DNA of 6,488 nucleotides from Sulfurovum sp. (GTDB lineage Bacteria > Campylobacterota > Campylobacteria > Campylobacterales > Sulfurovaceae): positions 1-6,488 of the forward strand of contig JALSTF010000250.1 in the NCBI GenBank assembly GCA_026983895.1, read 5' to 3'. Below are positions 1-5,899 of this stretch, piece after piece (within the stretch, counting starts at the first letter, position 1; the number at the start of each line of letters is the position of its first letter). The translations under genes were made by a program, and so were the position numbers. The notes beneath the pieces are model-generated. The model saw nothing but the letters and a program-made list of their open reading frames with translations, searched no databases and was not told where the DNA came from.

Positions 1-2226
1 CTTTTGATCACTTTTGTTGAAAGGCTGACAAAACCTTTTATACATTTGGATAATGATACGGAAGTGATTAGCCTACTGCAAAGGATGAAAGAGGATGCAG
101 GCCTGGAGAGAGCCCATATTTATTATATGCTGCGAAGCAATGTGTTTACGATGAAAGAAATAGATACAATCAAAGCATTGATTGTCAAAGAAAAAGAGCT
201 TAAACAGCGTATACTTGATACAGGCTCAAACAAAGTGAAGATCATTTTATCAAAATATTTTGATCCAAAGGTTGAAAAAGAGCTTCTTGCATGCAGAAAT
301 GGAGTCTTTGATTATCTGTATGATCAGCTTGATGCTGACCAATGTTTTCAAATCGGTACAGAGTATATTGATCAGTTTAAAGCAGTTACTTCTGCGTTGC
401 TTGAAGATTTTGTAAGTTCTGCAAAAAAAATTTATACAGAGGCTTCCAGGGCATTAGTCGTTATTTATATTATTTGGATCTTTTCATTGTTTAGTTTGCT
501 TTTTTTGGCATGGATTGTCTATAAAATGATACAAAAAGAGGGCAGACATGTAGAAGATCTTCGTATTGCATCGTATGCATTTGATTCACAGGAAGCGATG
601 ACGGTGACCGATACAAACGGTAAAATAGTGAGGGTAAACAAAGCCTTTACAGAGATTACCGGATATACCGCAGATGAGGTTATAGGCCAAAATCCAAATA
701 TTTTAAAGTCAAATGTGCACACTAGGACATTCTATAAAAATATGTGGAAAAAGTTGAATAAAACAGGACATTGGCAAGGTGAAATTTTTAATCAACGGAA
801 AAATGGTGAGATTTACCCAGAACGTCTTTCTATCACCAGTATCAAAAATGAACAGGGAGAAATTACACACTACATTGCACAGTTCTTCGACCTGAGTGAA
901 ATCAGAGAGACGCAAAAAATGGTACAGCATCAGGCTGATCATGATTTTCTTACCGGAGTACTCAACAGAAAATCTTTAATGCAATATCTTGAAAAAGCAT
1001 TCAAAAAAGCGAAAAAAGAGCGTTTAACCCATGCTTTTTTGTTTATTGATCTTGATCATTTTAAACAAGTCAATGATTTTTACGGGCATTATATTGGAGA
1101 TCAGCTTCTTATAGAAGTTGTACACAAAATAAAGCATTGTGTACGGGAAAATGATATTGTAGCACGTATGAGCGGGGATGAGTTCGCCGTATTGCTTCTC
1201 AATCTGGGCAACTCTCATAAAAAAGCATGGCAAAAAGTAGCACATATCGCACAAAATATAATTGATACAATCGCTCAAAGGCATAATATAGAAGGGGTTA
1301 CTGTAAAAATAGGAGCGAGTATTGGTATACGTATGTTCCCTGATGGGGAAGCGAGTATCAATGATCTTGTGCTGCATGCGGACAAAGCGATGTATAAAGC
1401 CAAAAAAAATGGCAGAGGACACTACTTGTTTTTTGATGATAAGATAAAGGAAGAACTACATCGCATGATGCGTATGGAACTTGAGATAAAAGAAGGTTTG
1501 AAACATAATGAATTTTGTTTTTATTATCAGCCAAAAATTGATTTGAAGAAAAATGAGATTACCGGTGCTGAAATGTTGGTACGGTGGAATCATCCTCAAA
1601 AAGGTATACTTGGCCCCGAATATTTTTTAACGGTAGCAGAAGGTATGGGGGTTGTTGGGAAGTTTTTCATATTAGCACTGCATCAGGGGTGTGAGCTTCT
1701 GACACAAAATATTTTTCATGGTACTTTAGCTATTAATGTAGATGCTAAAGAGTTTATGGATCCAAATTTTGAACAATTAGTCATTGATATTTTAAAGCAC
1801 CATCATGTAGATCCGAAGCATATTGAATTTGAAATTACAGAATCGATGATTATCAAAGAGTTTGATATTGCCGATAACAAGATAAGAAGTTTACAGGAAA
1901 AAGGATTTAAGTTTGCTATCGATGATTTTGGTACAGGTTATTCATCGATCACCTATCTTCAGCGTTTACCTGTAGATACTTTGAAATTGGATAAAAGCTT
2001 TTTTGATGATATTTCTAAGCCAGAAAGTAGAGAACTTATAAAAATGGTCATAAGCCTTGCAAAAATTTTCAACATAAAGGTGGTTGCCGAAGGGATAGAG
2101 GAGAAATCTCAACTGGACTTCATTCATTCCTGCGGTGCAGATGAATATCAGGGATATTTGTTCTCAAAACCTGTTGGCGTTCATACATTTTTGCATATGC
2201 TGGAGAGAAGTGAGGTTTATTTATGA
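1..2226 (+). CDS. PAS-GGDEF-EAL c-di-GMP signalling protein, 5'-truncated
   Basis: This is a membrane-bound protein that probably makes and/or degrades cyclic di-GMP. The frame is open to base 1, so the true start lies upstream. Residues here are counted from the TTG at base 4, giving 740 residues. Residues 20-145 are helical and resemble the NIT (nitrate/nitrite-sensing) family, around AGLERAHIYYMLRSNVFT. They probably lie outside the inner membrane, because a hydrophobic segment follows at 151-176. A PAS domain spans about 187-300. The GGDEF domain (310-480) has DFLTGVLNR, metal and substrate residues D349, N357 and D366, the active loop as SGDEF (390-394) and an RxxD inhibitory site (R381-D384). 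The EAL domain (490-735) has EML in place of EAL (523-525), but N578, E610, D640-D641 (DDFGTGYSS), K661, E696 and Q716 are kept, so phosphodiesterase activity is plausible. The NIT assignment is inference; the GGDEF-EAL architecture is clear. The stop overlaps the next start. Confidence 0.95.
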   Translation, partial: LLITFVERLTKPFIHLDNDTEVISLLQRMKEDAGLERAHIYYMLRSNVFTMKEIDTIKALIVKEKELKQRILDTGSNKVKIILSKYFDPKVEKELLACRNGVFDYLYDQLDADQCFQIGTEYIDQFKAVTSALLEDFVSSAKKIYTEASRALVVIYIIWIFSLFSLLFLAWIVYKMIQKEGRHVEDLRIASYAFDSQEAMTVTDTNGKIVRVNKAFTEITGYTADEVIGQNPNILKSNVHTRTFYKNMWKKLNKTGHWQGEIFNQRKNGEIYPERLSITSIKNEQGEITHYIAQFFDLSEIRETQKMVQHQADHDFLTGVLNRKSLMQYLEKAFKKAKKERLTHAFLFIDLDHFKQVNDFYGHYIGDQLLIEVVHKIKHCVRENDIVARMSGDEFAVLLLNLGNSHKKAWQKVAHIAQNIIDTIAQRHNIEGVTVKIGASIGIRMFPDGEASINDLVLHADKAMYKAKKNGRGHYLFFDDKIKEELHRMMRMELEIKEGLKHNEFCFYYQPKIDLKKNEITGAEMLVRWNHPQKGILGPEYFLTVAEGMGVVGKFFILALHQGCELLTQNIFHGTLAINVDAKEFMDPNFEQLVIDILKHHHVDPKHIEFEITESMIIKEFDIADNKIRSLQEKGFKFAIDDFGTGYSSITYLQRLPVDTLKLDKSFFDDISKPESRELIKMVISLAKIFNIKVVAEGIEEKSQLDFIHSCGADEYQGYLFSKPVGVHTFLHMLERSEVYL

Positions 2227-2555
2227 AAAAGATCGTAGAATTTTTACAGCAAAAGCATGTTATTTTCAAATCCTTCAAAGAGATCGAACCCAAAGAGATA
2301 GGTTCCAGAAAAAAAGTCGGCCTTTATGTCGGTGTCGATCTGAAAGGGTATTATGCCCTTGTGATGACCCTTGAAAAAAAGAGCCGTATCTTGCGTAAAG
2401 AGGCGAATGAACTGATGGTACTGCATGAAAAGATCGAGCAGTACATAGACAGCAGGATCAAGAAAAAATATATCATTATCCATGCGCCGCTCTGTTCCAA
2501 AGCAAAAGCTTTGCTGGAAGAGCATGGATGGAAAGTATGGCATGAAACCGCGTAG
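2223..2555 (+). CDS. conserved-looking hypothetical protein, 110 aa
   Basis: I do not recognise this protein. It is small, lysine-rich and soluble, with no signal peptide or membrane segment. The pattern suggests an alpha/beta fold: a strand-like stretch at 32-39 (VGLYVGVD), another at 43-50 (YYALVMTL), a long helix at about 57-79, a strand at 83-88 (YIIIHA), a helix at 92-101 and a final strand at 103-107. The only cysteine is C91. The start ATG overlaps the stop of the upstream c-di-GMP gene as ATGA. A GAGG at 2212-2215, seven bases upstream, is a plausible ribosome binding site, so translation is probably coupled. The codons, spacing and position inside a dense operon support a real gene. 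A function linked to c-di-GMP or to the metabolic genes cannot be inferred from the sequence. Confidence 0.85.
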   Translation: MKKIVEFLQQKHVIFKSFKEIEPKEIGSRKKVGLYVGVDLKGYYALVMTLEKKSRILRKEANELMVLHEKIEQYIDSRIKKKYIIIHAPLCSKAKALLEEHGWKVWHETA

Positions 2556-2572
2556 GATCATTCACCCAGAGG

Positions 2573-2578
2573 AAGGAG
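2573..2578 (+). promoter_or_regulatory. Shine-Dalgarno site of coaX
   Basis: AAGGAG lies five bases before the ATG at 2584. It decides the coaX start. The reading frame is open further upstream to 2482, but that extension would overlap the preceding gene by 74 bases. It would also add about 34 residues before the conserved DIGNT motif, which belongs at the extreme N-terminus of this family. Confidence 0.8.
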
Positions 2579-2583
2579 ATACG

Positions 2584-3207
2584 ATGCTTCTGGCCGACAT
2601 CGGCAATACACATTTTCATATCTATGATGGTGAAAGGGTTGAACATCTTCCCTATAGTGAAGCGATAGGAAGATATAGGAAGCAGCCCCTGAAGTATATC
2701 TCTGTCAATACGGATATAGAAAAACAGATAGGCTGTATCGGGGAGTGGGAAAATATATCGCAGAAGATACATCTCCCCGGAGAGTACGATACCATGGGTG
2801 TGGACCGAAAAGCACTCTGCCTAAGCCATGAGAACGGGATCTTTGTCGATGCAGGAACTGCCATTACGGTAGATATTATGGAAAAAGGCATATATAGGGG
2901 AGGATTCATTTTTCCCGGGATCCAGGCAATGGTCAAATGTTATGCAGGAATTTCACCGGTACTCGATATTGAAGTGGATCCTTCGGTTGATCCGGATAGA
3001 TTGCCCTTTACAACAAAAGAGCAGATAAGCTATGGTATAATCGCGTCCATCAAAGCACTCATAAACCAACACCGCAACCGAAAAACACTCTACTTTACGG
3101 GAGGAGACGGAGAGTTTCTCTCCACATTTTTCGAGCATGCTGACTACAGCGAAACGCTGGTGTTCGAGGGAATGAGATATGCATTAAAGGAAATGAGAGA
3201 ATGTTGA
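2584..3207 (+). CDS. coaX: type III pantothenate kinase
   Basis: This cytoplasmic enzyme phosphorylates pantothenate to 4'-phosphopantothenate with ATP, the first step of coenzyme A synthesis. Type III enzymes belong to the ASKHA fold, need a monovalent cation and, as known for the family, are not feedback-inhibited by CoA. The 207 residues fit the short epsilonproteobacterial forms. Visible motifs are the N-terminal phosphate loop DIGNT (5-9), GVDR (72-75) with the likely catalytic base D74, DAGTAITVD (89-97) with the cation-site D89, GGFIFPG (106-112), and a TGGDGEF segment near the C-terminus. The ATG at 2584 has a strong AAGGAG. The gap from the upstream gene is 28 bp, and the gene overlaps hisG by 7 bp. 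CoA and histidine synthesis share no direct step, so the pairing reflects operon packing rather than one pathway. Confidence 0.95.
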   Translation: MLLADIGNTHFHIYDGERVEHLPYSEAIGRYRKQPLKYISVNTDIEKQIGCIGEWENISQKIHLPGEYDTMGVDRKALCLSHENGIFVDAGTAITVDIMEKGIYRGGFIFPGIQAMVKCYAGISPVLDIEVDPSVDPDRLPFTTKEQISYGIIASIKALINQHRNRKTLYFTGGDGEFLSTFFEHADYSETLVFEGMRYALKEMREC

Positions 3208-3824
3208 CAGTAGCACTTCCCAAAGGGAGAATTGCAGAACAAACGCTGGAGATTTTTGCCGAGATCTTCGGCGGAGAGTTCAAATTTGAAGGACGCGAAC
3301 TTATTTTGGATATGGATGATTTCCGTTTTCTCAATGTGCGCAACCAGGATGTACCCACCTATGTAGAACACGGTGCCGCAGATATTGGGGTCGTAGGTTT
3401 GGATGTCATTACCGAAAAGGAGCTTGACATCATACAGCTGCTTGATATGCAGCTGGGCAAATGCAAAGTAGCCATAGGTATCAAGAATGAAGATGAACTC
3501 GACTGGAGCCGTCCGAATATCAAAGTGGCGACCAAAATGGTGAATATTACGAAGAACTATTTTGCGCAAAAAGCTGTGGGTGTAGAGGTGGTCAAACTGT
3601 ATGGTTCCATTGAACTTGCACCGCTTGTCGGTCTGGCGGATGCTATTGTGGACATCGTTGAGACAGGCAATACTATGCGAGAGAACGGTTTGAAGGTCGC
3701 TGAAGATATTATGGACTCTTCCGCGCATCTTATTGCCAATAAGAACAGTTTTTATGCGAAGAAAAGCGAGATTCTTTCTCTGTATGAAAAGATCAAAACG
3801 GTTGTAGAAAGCCGTGGAAACTAA
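3201..3824 (+). CDS. hisG: ATP phosphoribosyltransferase, short-form catalytic subunit
   Basis: HisG joins ATP and PRPP to give N1-(5-phosphoribosyl)-ATP, the committed first step of histidine synthesis. At 207 residues it is the short form (HisG_S), which lacks the C-terminal ACT-like regulatory domain of the roughly 290-300 residue form. In this family the short form works as a hetero-octamer with HisZ, a histidyl-tRNA synthetase paralogue, which is not in this window. Motifs seen: LPKGRI (6-11), the segment at 50-70 with DVPTYVE and GAADIGVVG, and the full family signature from E138 to M159, ending in the PRPP-binding loop DIVETGNT (151-158). The ATG lies inside the end of coaX (7-bp overlap), with AAAGGA at 3186-3191 as a likely ribosome binding site. 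The 3' end overlaps the methyltransferase gene by 11 bp. Confidence 0.96.
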   Translation: MLTVALPKGRIAEQTLEIFAEIFGGEFKFEGRELILDMDDFRFLNVRNQDVPTYVEHGAADIGVVGLDVITEKELDIIQLLDMQLGKCKVAIGIKNEDELDWSRPNIKVATKMVNITKNYFAQKAVGVEVVKLYGSIELAPLVGLADAIVDIVETGNTMRENGLKVAEDIMDSSAHLIANKNSFYAKKSEILSLYEKIKTVVESRGN

Positions 3825-4536
3825 CCTATCGGATCCTCTTGACCTCTACGCCAAAGTAGAGGACCTCCTGGGTGTCAAAGAAGCGGCACCCTCCCTCTAT
3901 GCCCACTATCTTCTTTTTCTCAACACCATCGGTTTCGATTCTTTTCTCGATGTAGGCTGCGGTTCGGGGGATTTTCTCCGTCAAATGCAGGGGGCTCTGG
4001 ATATTCCCAGGGTCAAAGGCATTGATCTCAGTCCGCTTATGGTGGTACGGACACAGGAGCAGGGCTATGATGCGGAATGTATAGACTTATGCATGCTAAG
4101 CGGCAAATATGATGTTGTCACAGCTGTTTTTGATATGTTGAACTATCTGGATGCTGCACAGCTTCAAAGATTTCTCAGCTGTGTAAAAACACACTTGAAT
4201 GAGGGGGGTGTTTTTCTCTGTGATATTAATACCCTGTTTGGTTTTGAAAATGTGGCAGTGGGTTCTTTCATTGTGGATGACGATAGCCGATTTTTGACGG
4301 TTGATAGTGATTTTGAAGAGGGTGAATATATTTCAGAGTTCACACTTTTTGAAAAAGAGGATGAATGCTTTAAAAAGTCACAAGAGACGATACGGCAGTA
4401 TTATCACGATGTGGAAGATATTGTCAGCTTGAGCGGTTTGGAATGTGTTCAGAGTGATGAAGTGCATCTTTATGGATTGGAAGAAGCAGATAAAATGTTT
4501 TTGGTGTTGAAAAAACAGGTTGTTCCGCAGGGGTGA
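3814..4536 (+). CDS. class I SAM-dependent methyltransferase
   Basis: This 240-residue soluble protein has a Rossmann-type methyltransferase core. Motif I, the SAM-binding glycine loop, is LDVGCGSGDF (45-54). The acidic post-I residue that binds the ribose is D71 in GIDLSP (69-74). A motif II-like YDVVTAVFDMLNYL lies at 99-112 and a post-motif LNEGGVFLCDIN at 128-139. The substrate cannot be told from the sequence; the C-terminal half (150-225) is acidic and probably shapes the substrate site. The GTG start is supported because an in-frame TAG lies nine bases upstream (3805-3807), and the next in-frame ATG would be inside the core at residue 58. The start overlaps hisG by 11 bp, so translation probably depends on ribosomes finishing hisG; no strong Shine-Dalgarno is visible. 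This is the last gene of the plus-strand run. Confidence 0.9.
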   Translation: METNLSDPLDLYAKVEDLLGVKEAAPSLYAHYLLFLNTIGFDSFLDVGCGSGDFLRQMQGALDIPRVKGIDLSPLMVVRTQEQGYDAECIDLCMLSGKYDVVTAVFDMLNYLDAAQLQRFLSCVKTHLNEGGVFLCDINTLFGFENVAVGSFIVDDDSRFLTVDSDFEEGEYISEFTLFEKEDECFKKSQETIRQYYHDVEDIVSLSGLECVQSDEVHLYGLEEADKMFLVLKKQVVPQG

Positions 4537-4546
4537 AAGTGGTTCC

Positions 4547-4569
4547 GTTCCCACGCTTGGCATGGGAAC
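4547..4569. repeat. REP-like palindrome between convergent genes
   Basis: GTTCCCA (4547-4553) and TGGGAAC (4563-4569) form a perfect 7-bp inverted repeat. An inner GC/GC pair flanked by a C-A mismatch leaves a TTG loop. It sits in the 46-bp gap between the methyltransferase stop and the rpsR stop. Neither side has a T-tract, so it is not a standard intrinsic terminator. It could still act as an RNA 3'-end stabiliser or a weak bidirectional terminator. The GTTCCCACGC half resembles palindromes that I recall as dispersed, RAYT-associated repeats in many bacteria; that link is from memory and unverified. Confidence 0.6.
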
Positions 4570-4582
4570 AAGTGTCTAAACT

Positions 4583-4846
4583 CTATTTGATCAGTTCAAA
4601 CGGATTTTCGACGACGTTCTTTCTGTCGACGATGTATGGGATGAGTGCAGTTTGTCTTGCTCTCTTGATGGCTACTGTTACCATCTCCTGGTGTCTTTTG
4701 CAGTTTCCTGTAAGTCTTCTTGGCATGATCTTGAATCTTTCGCTCAAACTGAATTTGAGTGCGTTCAAGTCTTTGTAGTCGATGAAATCGACTTTCTGCT
4801 CACAATATTTGCAATATCTCTTTTTAAATTTTCTTCTTTCTGCCAT
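4583..4846 (-). CDS. rpsR: 30S ribosomal protein S18, zinc-type
   Basis: S18 binds the platform of the 30S subunit as a heterodimer with S6. The 87-residue product is the usual size. Recognisable parts are the IDYKD segment (22-26), the RRLTGN segment (43-48) and the C-terminal IKRARQTALIPY (60-71). It keeps C12, C15, C49 and H52 in a CxxC...CxxH arrangement, which suggests the zinc-binding 'C+' version of S18; the Escherichia coli protein lacks this set. The ATG is preceded by AGGAG, eight bases upstream, and the ssb stop codon overlaps that site. It is the last gene of rpsF-ssb-rpsR and meets the methyltransferase gene tail to tail. Confidence 0.97.
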   Translation of the reverse strand: MAERRKFKKRYCKYCEQKVDFIDYKDLNALKFSLSERFKIMPRRLTGNCKRHQEMVTVAIKRARQTALIPYIVDRKNVVENPFELIK

Positions 4847-4854
4847 GGGTGTTT

Positions 4855-4859
4855 CTCCT
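4855..4859 (-). promoter_or_regulatory. Shine-Dalgarno site of rpsR, overlapping ssb stop
   Basis: AGGAG on the minus strand lies eight bases before the rpsR ATG. The TAG stop of ssb (4860-4858) shares its last two bases with this site. A ribosome terminating on ssb therefore covers the rpsR entry site, which favours coupled translation of the two genes. Confidence 0.75.
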
Positions 4860-5352
4860 AAAACGGTATTTCATCTTCGCTGATGTCTATTTCCGGGATG
4901 GTCTGCGTCGGTGCCTGCTGCTGCGGTGCTGCCTGGGGAGCGGGCTGAGAAGGTGCCGGCTGTGCGTAGGTGTCATGCTGCTGAGGTGCGTTGTAGCCCC
5001 CCTGAGCTGCCATCTGCTCACTGTCGCGCTTGCTGTCGAGCATCTGCAGGTTCTCTACAGTGACCGAATGCTTGCTTCTCTTTGTGCCGTCCTGTGCTGT
5101 CCACTGGTCAAGCTTCAATCTGCCATCCACCAGAACTTTGCTTCCCTTACGTAAATACTGGTTTGCGATCTCGGCAGTCCTTCCAAAGAATGTCAGGTCT
5201 ACAAAAAGGACTTCTTCCTTCTGTTCGCCTGTCTGAGACTTGAACTTTCGCGAAGTGGCGATGGCCGTATTTCCGATGGCTGAACCGCCCTGCGTATAGC
5301 GTACTTCTACGTCTCTGGTAAGGTTTCCTGCTAAAATGATCTTGTTATACAT
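4858..5352 (-). CDS. ssb: single-stranded DNA-binding protein
   Basis: SSB coats single-stranded DNA as a homotetramer during replication, recombination and repair, and recruits partners through its C-terminal tip. The 164-residue protein has the three expected parts. The OB-fold domain is at about 1-105, beginning MYNKIILAGNLTRD, with VDLTFFGRTAE (51-61) and GSKVLVDGRL (70-79). The flexible linker rich in Q, P, A and G is at 106-152. The acidic tip ends in DEIPF (160-164), with acidic D156, E159, D160 and E161 before the terminal Ile-Pro-Phe. The tip is intact, so partner binding should be normal. The ATG has AGGAG at 5363-5359, six bases upstream. It lies 20 bp after rpsF and 11 bp before rpsR, the classic rpsF-ssb-rpsR order. 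Confidence 0.97.
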   Translation of the reverse strand: MYNKIILAGNLTRDVEVRYTQGGSAIGNTAIATSRKFKSQTGEQKEEVLFVDLTFFGRTAEIANQYLRKGSKVLVDGRLKLDQWTAQDGTKRSKHSVTVENLQMLDSKRDSEQMAAQGGYNAPQQHDTYAQPAPSQPAPQAAPQQQAPTQTIPEIDISEDEIPF

Positions 5353-5372
5353 AAGGTTCTCCTGTGGGGCGA

Positions 5373-5798
5373 TTATGCCTCAGTTGTCTCTGCTACTGCT
5401 TCTGTTGCTGCTTCTGTTGCCTCTGCTTCGGGAGCAGCTTCCGGTGCTTTCTCTTCAGCAGGTTTTTTATTGGCTGCTGCAACCAGCTTGTCGAATTGTG
5501 CGATCTCTTTGTTTTTTACATATTTTACAGTGAGGAATTTAATGATCTCTTCATTGATCTTGAGGTTTCTCTCGATCTCCGCGATCGCTTCACCATTGGC
5601 TTTATAGAAAAGCACGGTGTAGTATCCTCTGTCATTCTTTTGTACAGGATACGCAAGTCTTCTCATTCCCATATCATCGGCTGCAAGAAGCTCAGCATCT
5701 ACTTTCGCAAGCACATTTTTGATCTTCTCGATCTGTGCCGCAGTCTCTTCATCTGTCAGTGTCGGTTTGACTACGAACAGTGTTTCATAACAATTCAT
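5373..5798 (-). CDS. rpsF: 30S ribosomal protein S6
   Basis: S6 pairs with S18 on the 30S platform and is a known operon regulator together with S18. The 141-residue product starts with the typical YETLFVVKP (4-12). It keeps MRRLAYPVQKNDRGYY (45-60) and the KFLTVKYV segment (87-94), so the alpha/beta ferredoxin-like domain (1-95) is complete. It is longer than the roughly 100-residue core because of an Ala/Glu/Pro tail (about 110-141) that includes a tandem ATEA repeat. In Escherichia coli, glutamates are added to the S6 tail by RimK; here an acidic tail is encoded directly. The ATG has AAGGAA seven to nine bases upstream. It is the first gene of its operon, with a promoter-like site and structured leader upstream. 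Confidence 0.97.
   Translation of the reverse strand: MNCYETLFVVKPTLTDEETAAQIEKIKNVLAKVDAELLAADDMGMRRLAYPVQKNDRGYYTVLFYKANGEAIAEIERNLKINEEIIKFLTVKYVKNKEIAQFDKLVAAANKKPAEEKAPEAAPEAEATEAATEAVAETTEA
5398..5421. repeat. 12-bp tandem repeat in the 3' end of rpsF
   Basis: Two adjacent 12-bp units (GCTTCTGTTGCT, then the same with a final C on the plus strand) lie in the rpsF coding region. In frame on the minus strand they encode ATEA twice, about residues 127-134. The unit length is a multiple of three, so changes in copy number would alter the tail length without a frameshift. It is a low-complexity expansion of the acidic tail, not a mobile element. Confidence 0.6.
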
Positions 5799-5802
5799 GG
5801 TG

Positions 5803-5858
5803 TTCCTTTTGGTTTAATAGCCCATTAAAAACGCGGATATTTCCTACCCGTCCAAAAA
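5803..5858 (-). promoter_or_regulatory. structured rpsF leader, candidate S6:S18 autoregulatory site
   Basis: Read on the minus strand, this leader can fold as a three-way junction. P1 pairs UUUUGG (5857-5852) with CCAAAA (5812-5807), plus a possible U-G pair at 5858/5806. P2 pairs ACG, GG and UA (5851-5845) with UA, CC and CGU (5839-5831), leaving U5837 and G5834 bulged and a GGAAA loop. P3 is a perfect 6-bp stem, UUUAAU (5829-5824) with AUUAAA (5818-5813), loop GGGCU. P1 reaches into the rpsF ribosome binding site AAGGAA (5808-5803). S6:S18 is known to bind leaders of this operon that mimic its 16S rRNA site, with a conserved CCG; a CCG is present at 5836-5834. The fold was built by eye and no covariation was tested. 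Confidence 0.5.
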
Positions 5859-5878
5859 TGAGCAAGAATTTTGGAAGC

Positions 5879-5884
5879 ATTATA
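5879..5884 (-). promoter_or_regulatory. -10 box of the rpsF-ssb-rpsR promoter
   Basis: TATAAT is a perfect -10 hexamer on the minus strand, 15-20 bases after the holA stop, in an AT-rich stretch. No clear -35 hexamer is seen 16-18 bases upstream, which falls in the end of holA; sigma-70 promoters of Campylobacterota often lack one. Transcription would start near 5872 and give a leader of about 74 bases before the rpsF ATG. This separates the ribosomal operon at least partly from holA. Confidence 0.6.
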
Positions 5885-5899
5885 TTATCGTAAACTCTC

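Noticed and set aside
423..430. Run of eight A bases as a phase-variation tract in the c-di-GMP gene
   Set aside because: It is short, encodes ordinary Lys codons and the frame is intact; phase variation in this group mostly uses longer poly-G or poly-C tracts.
1024..1422. 132-residue minus-strand frame inside the GGDEF domain region
   Set aside because: It is a shadow of a well-supported coding region and has no recognisable domain or ribosome binding site.
3036..3041. TATAAT inside coaX as a possible internal promoter for hisG
   Set aside because: It lies in coding sequence and no -35-like hexamer is seen at the proper distance; coupling by overlap explains hisG expression.
3144..3728. 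194-residue open frame on the minus strand opposite hisG
   Set aside because: It is antisense to a clear hisG with all family motifs, has low-complexity mixed composition and no family signature.
4547..4569. Palindrome as a CRISPR repeat or attachment site
   Set aside because: It occurs once in the window, with no spacers, integrase or duplicated flank.
5364..5828. 154-residue plus-strand frame rich in Leu and Cys opposite rpsF
   Set aside because: The Leu/Cys runs are the antisense reading of the Ala/Glu tail codons of rpsF; it also crosses the rpsF promoter leader.
5831..5858. Hairpin followed by UUUUU in the rpsF leader as an intrinsic terminator for holA
   Set aside because: The hairpin is short with two bulges, and the U-run is also part of a second stem; it fits a leader fold better than a terminator, though attenuation is not excluded.
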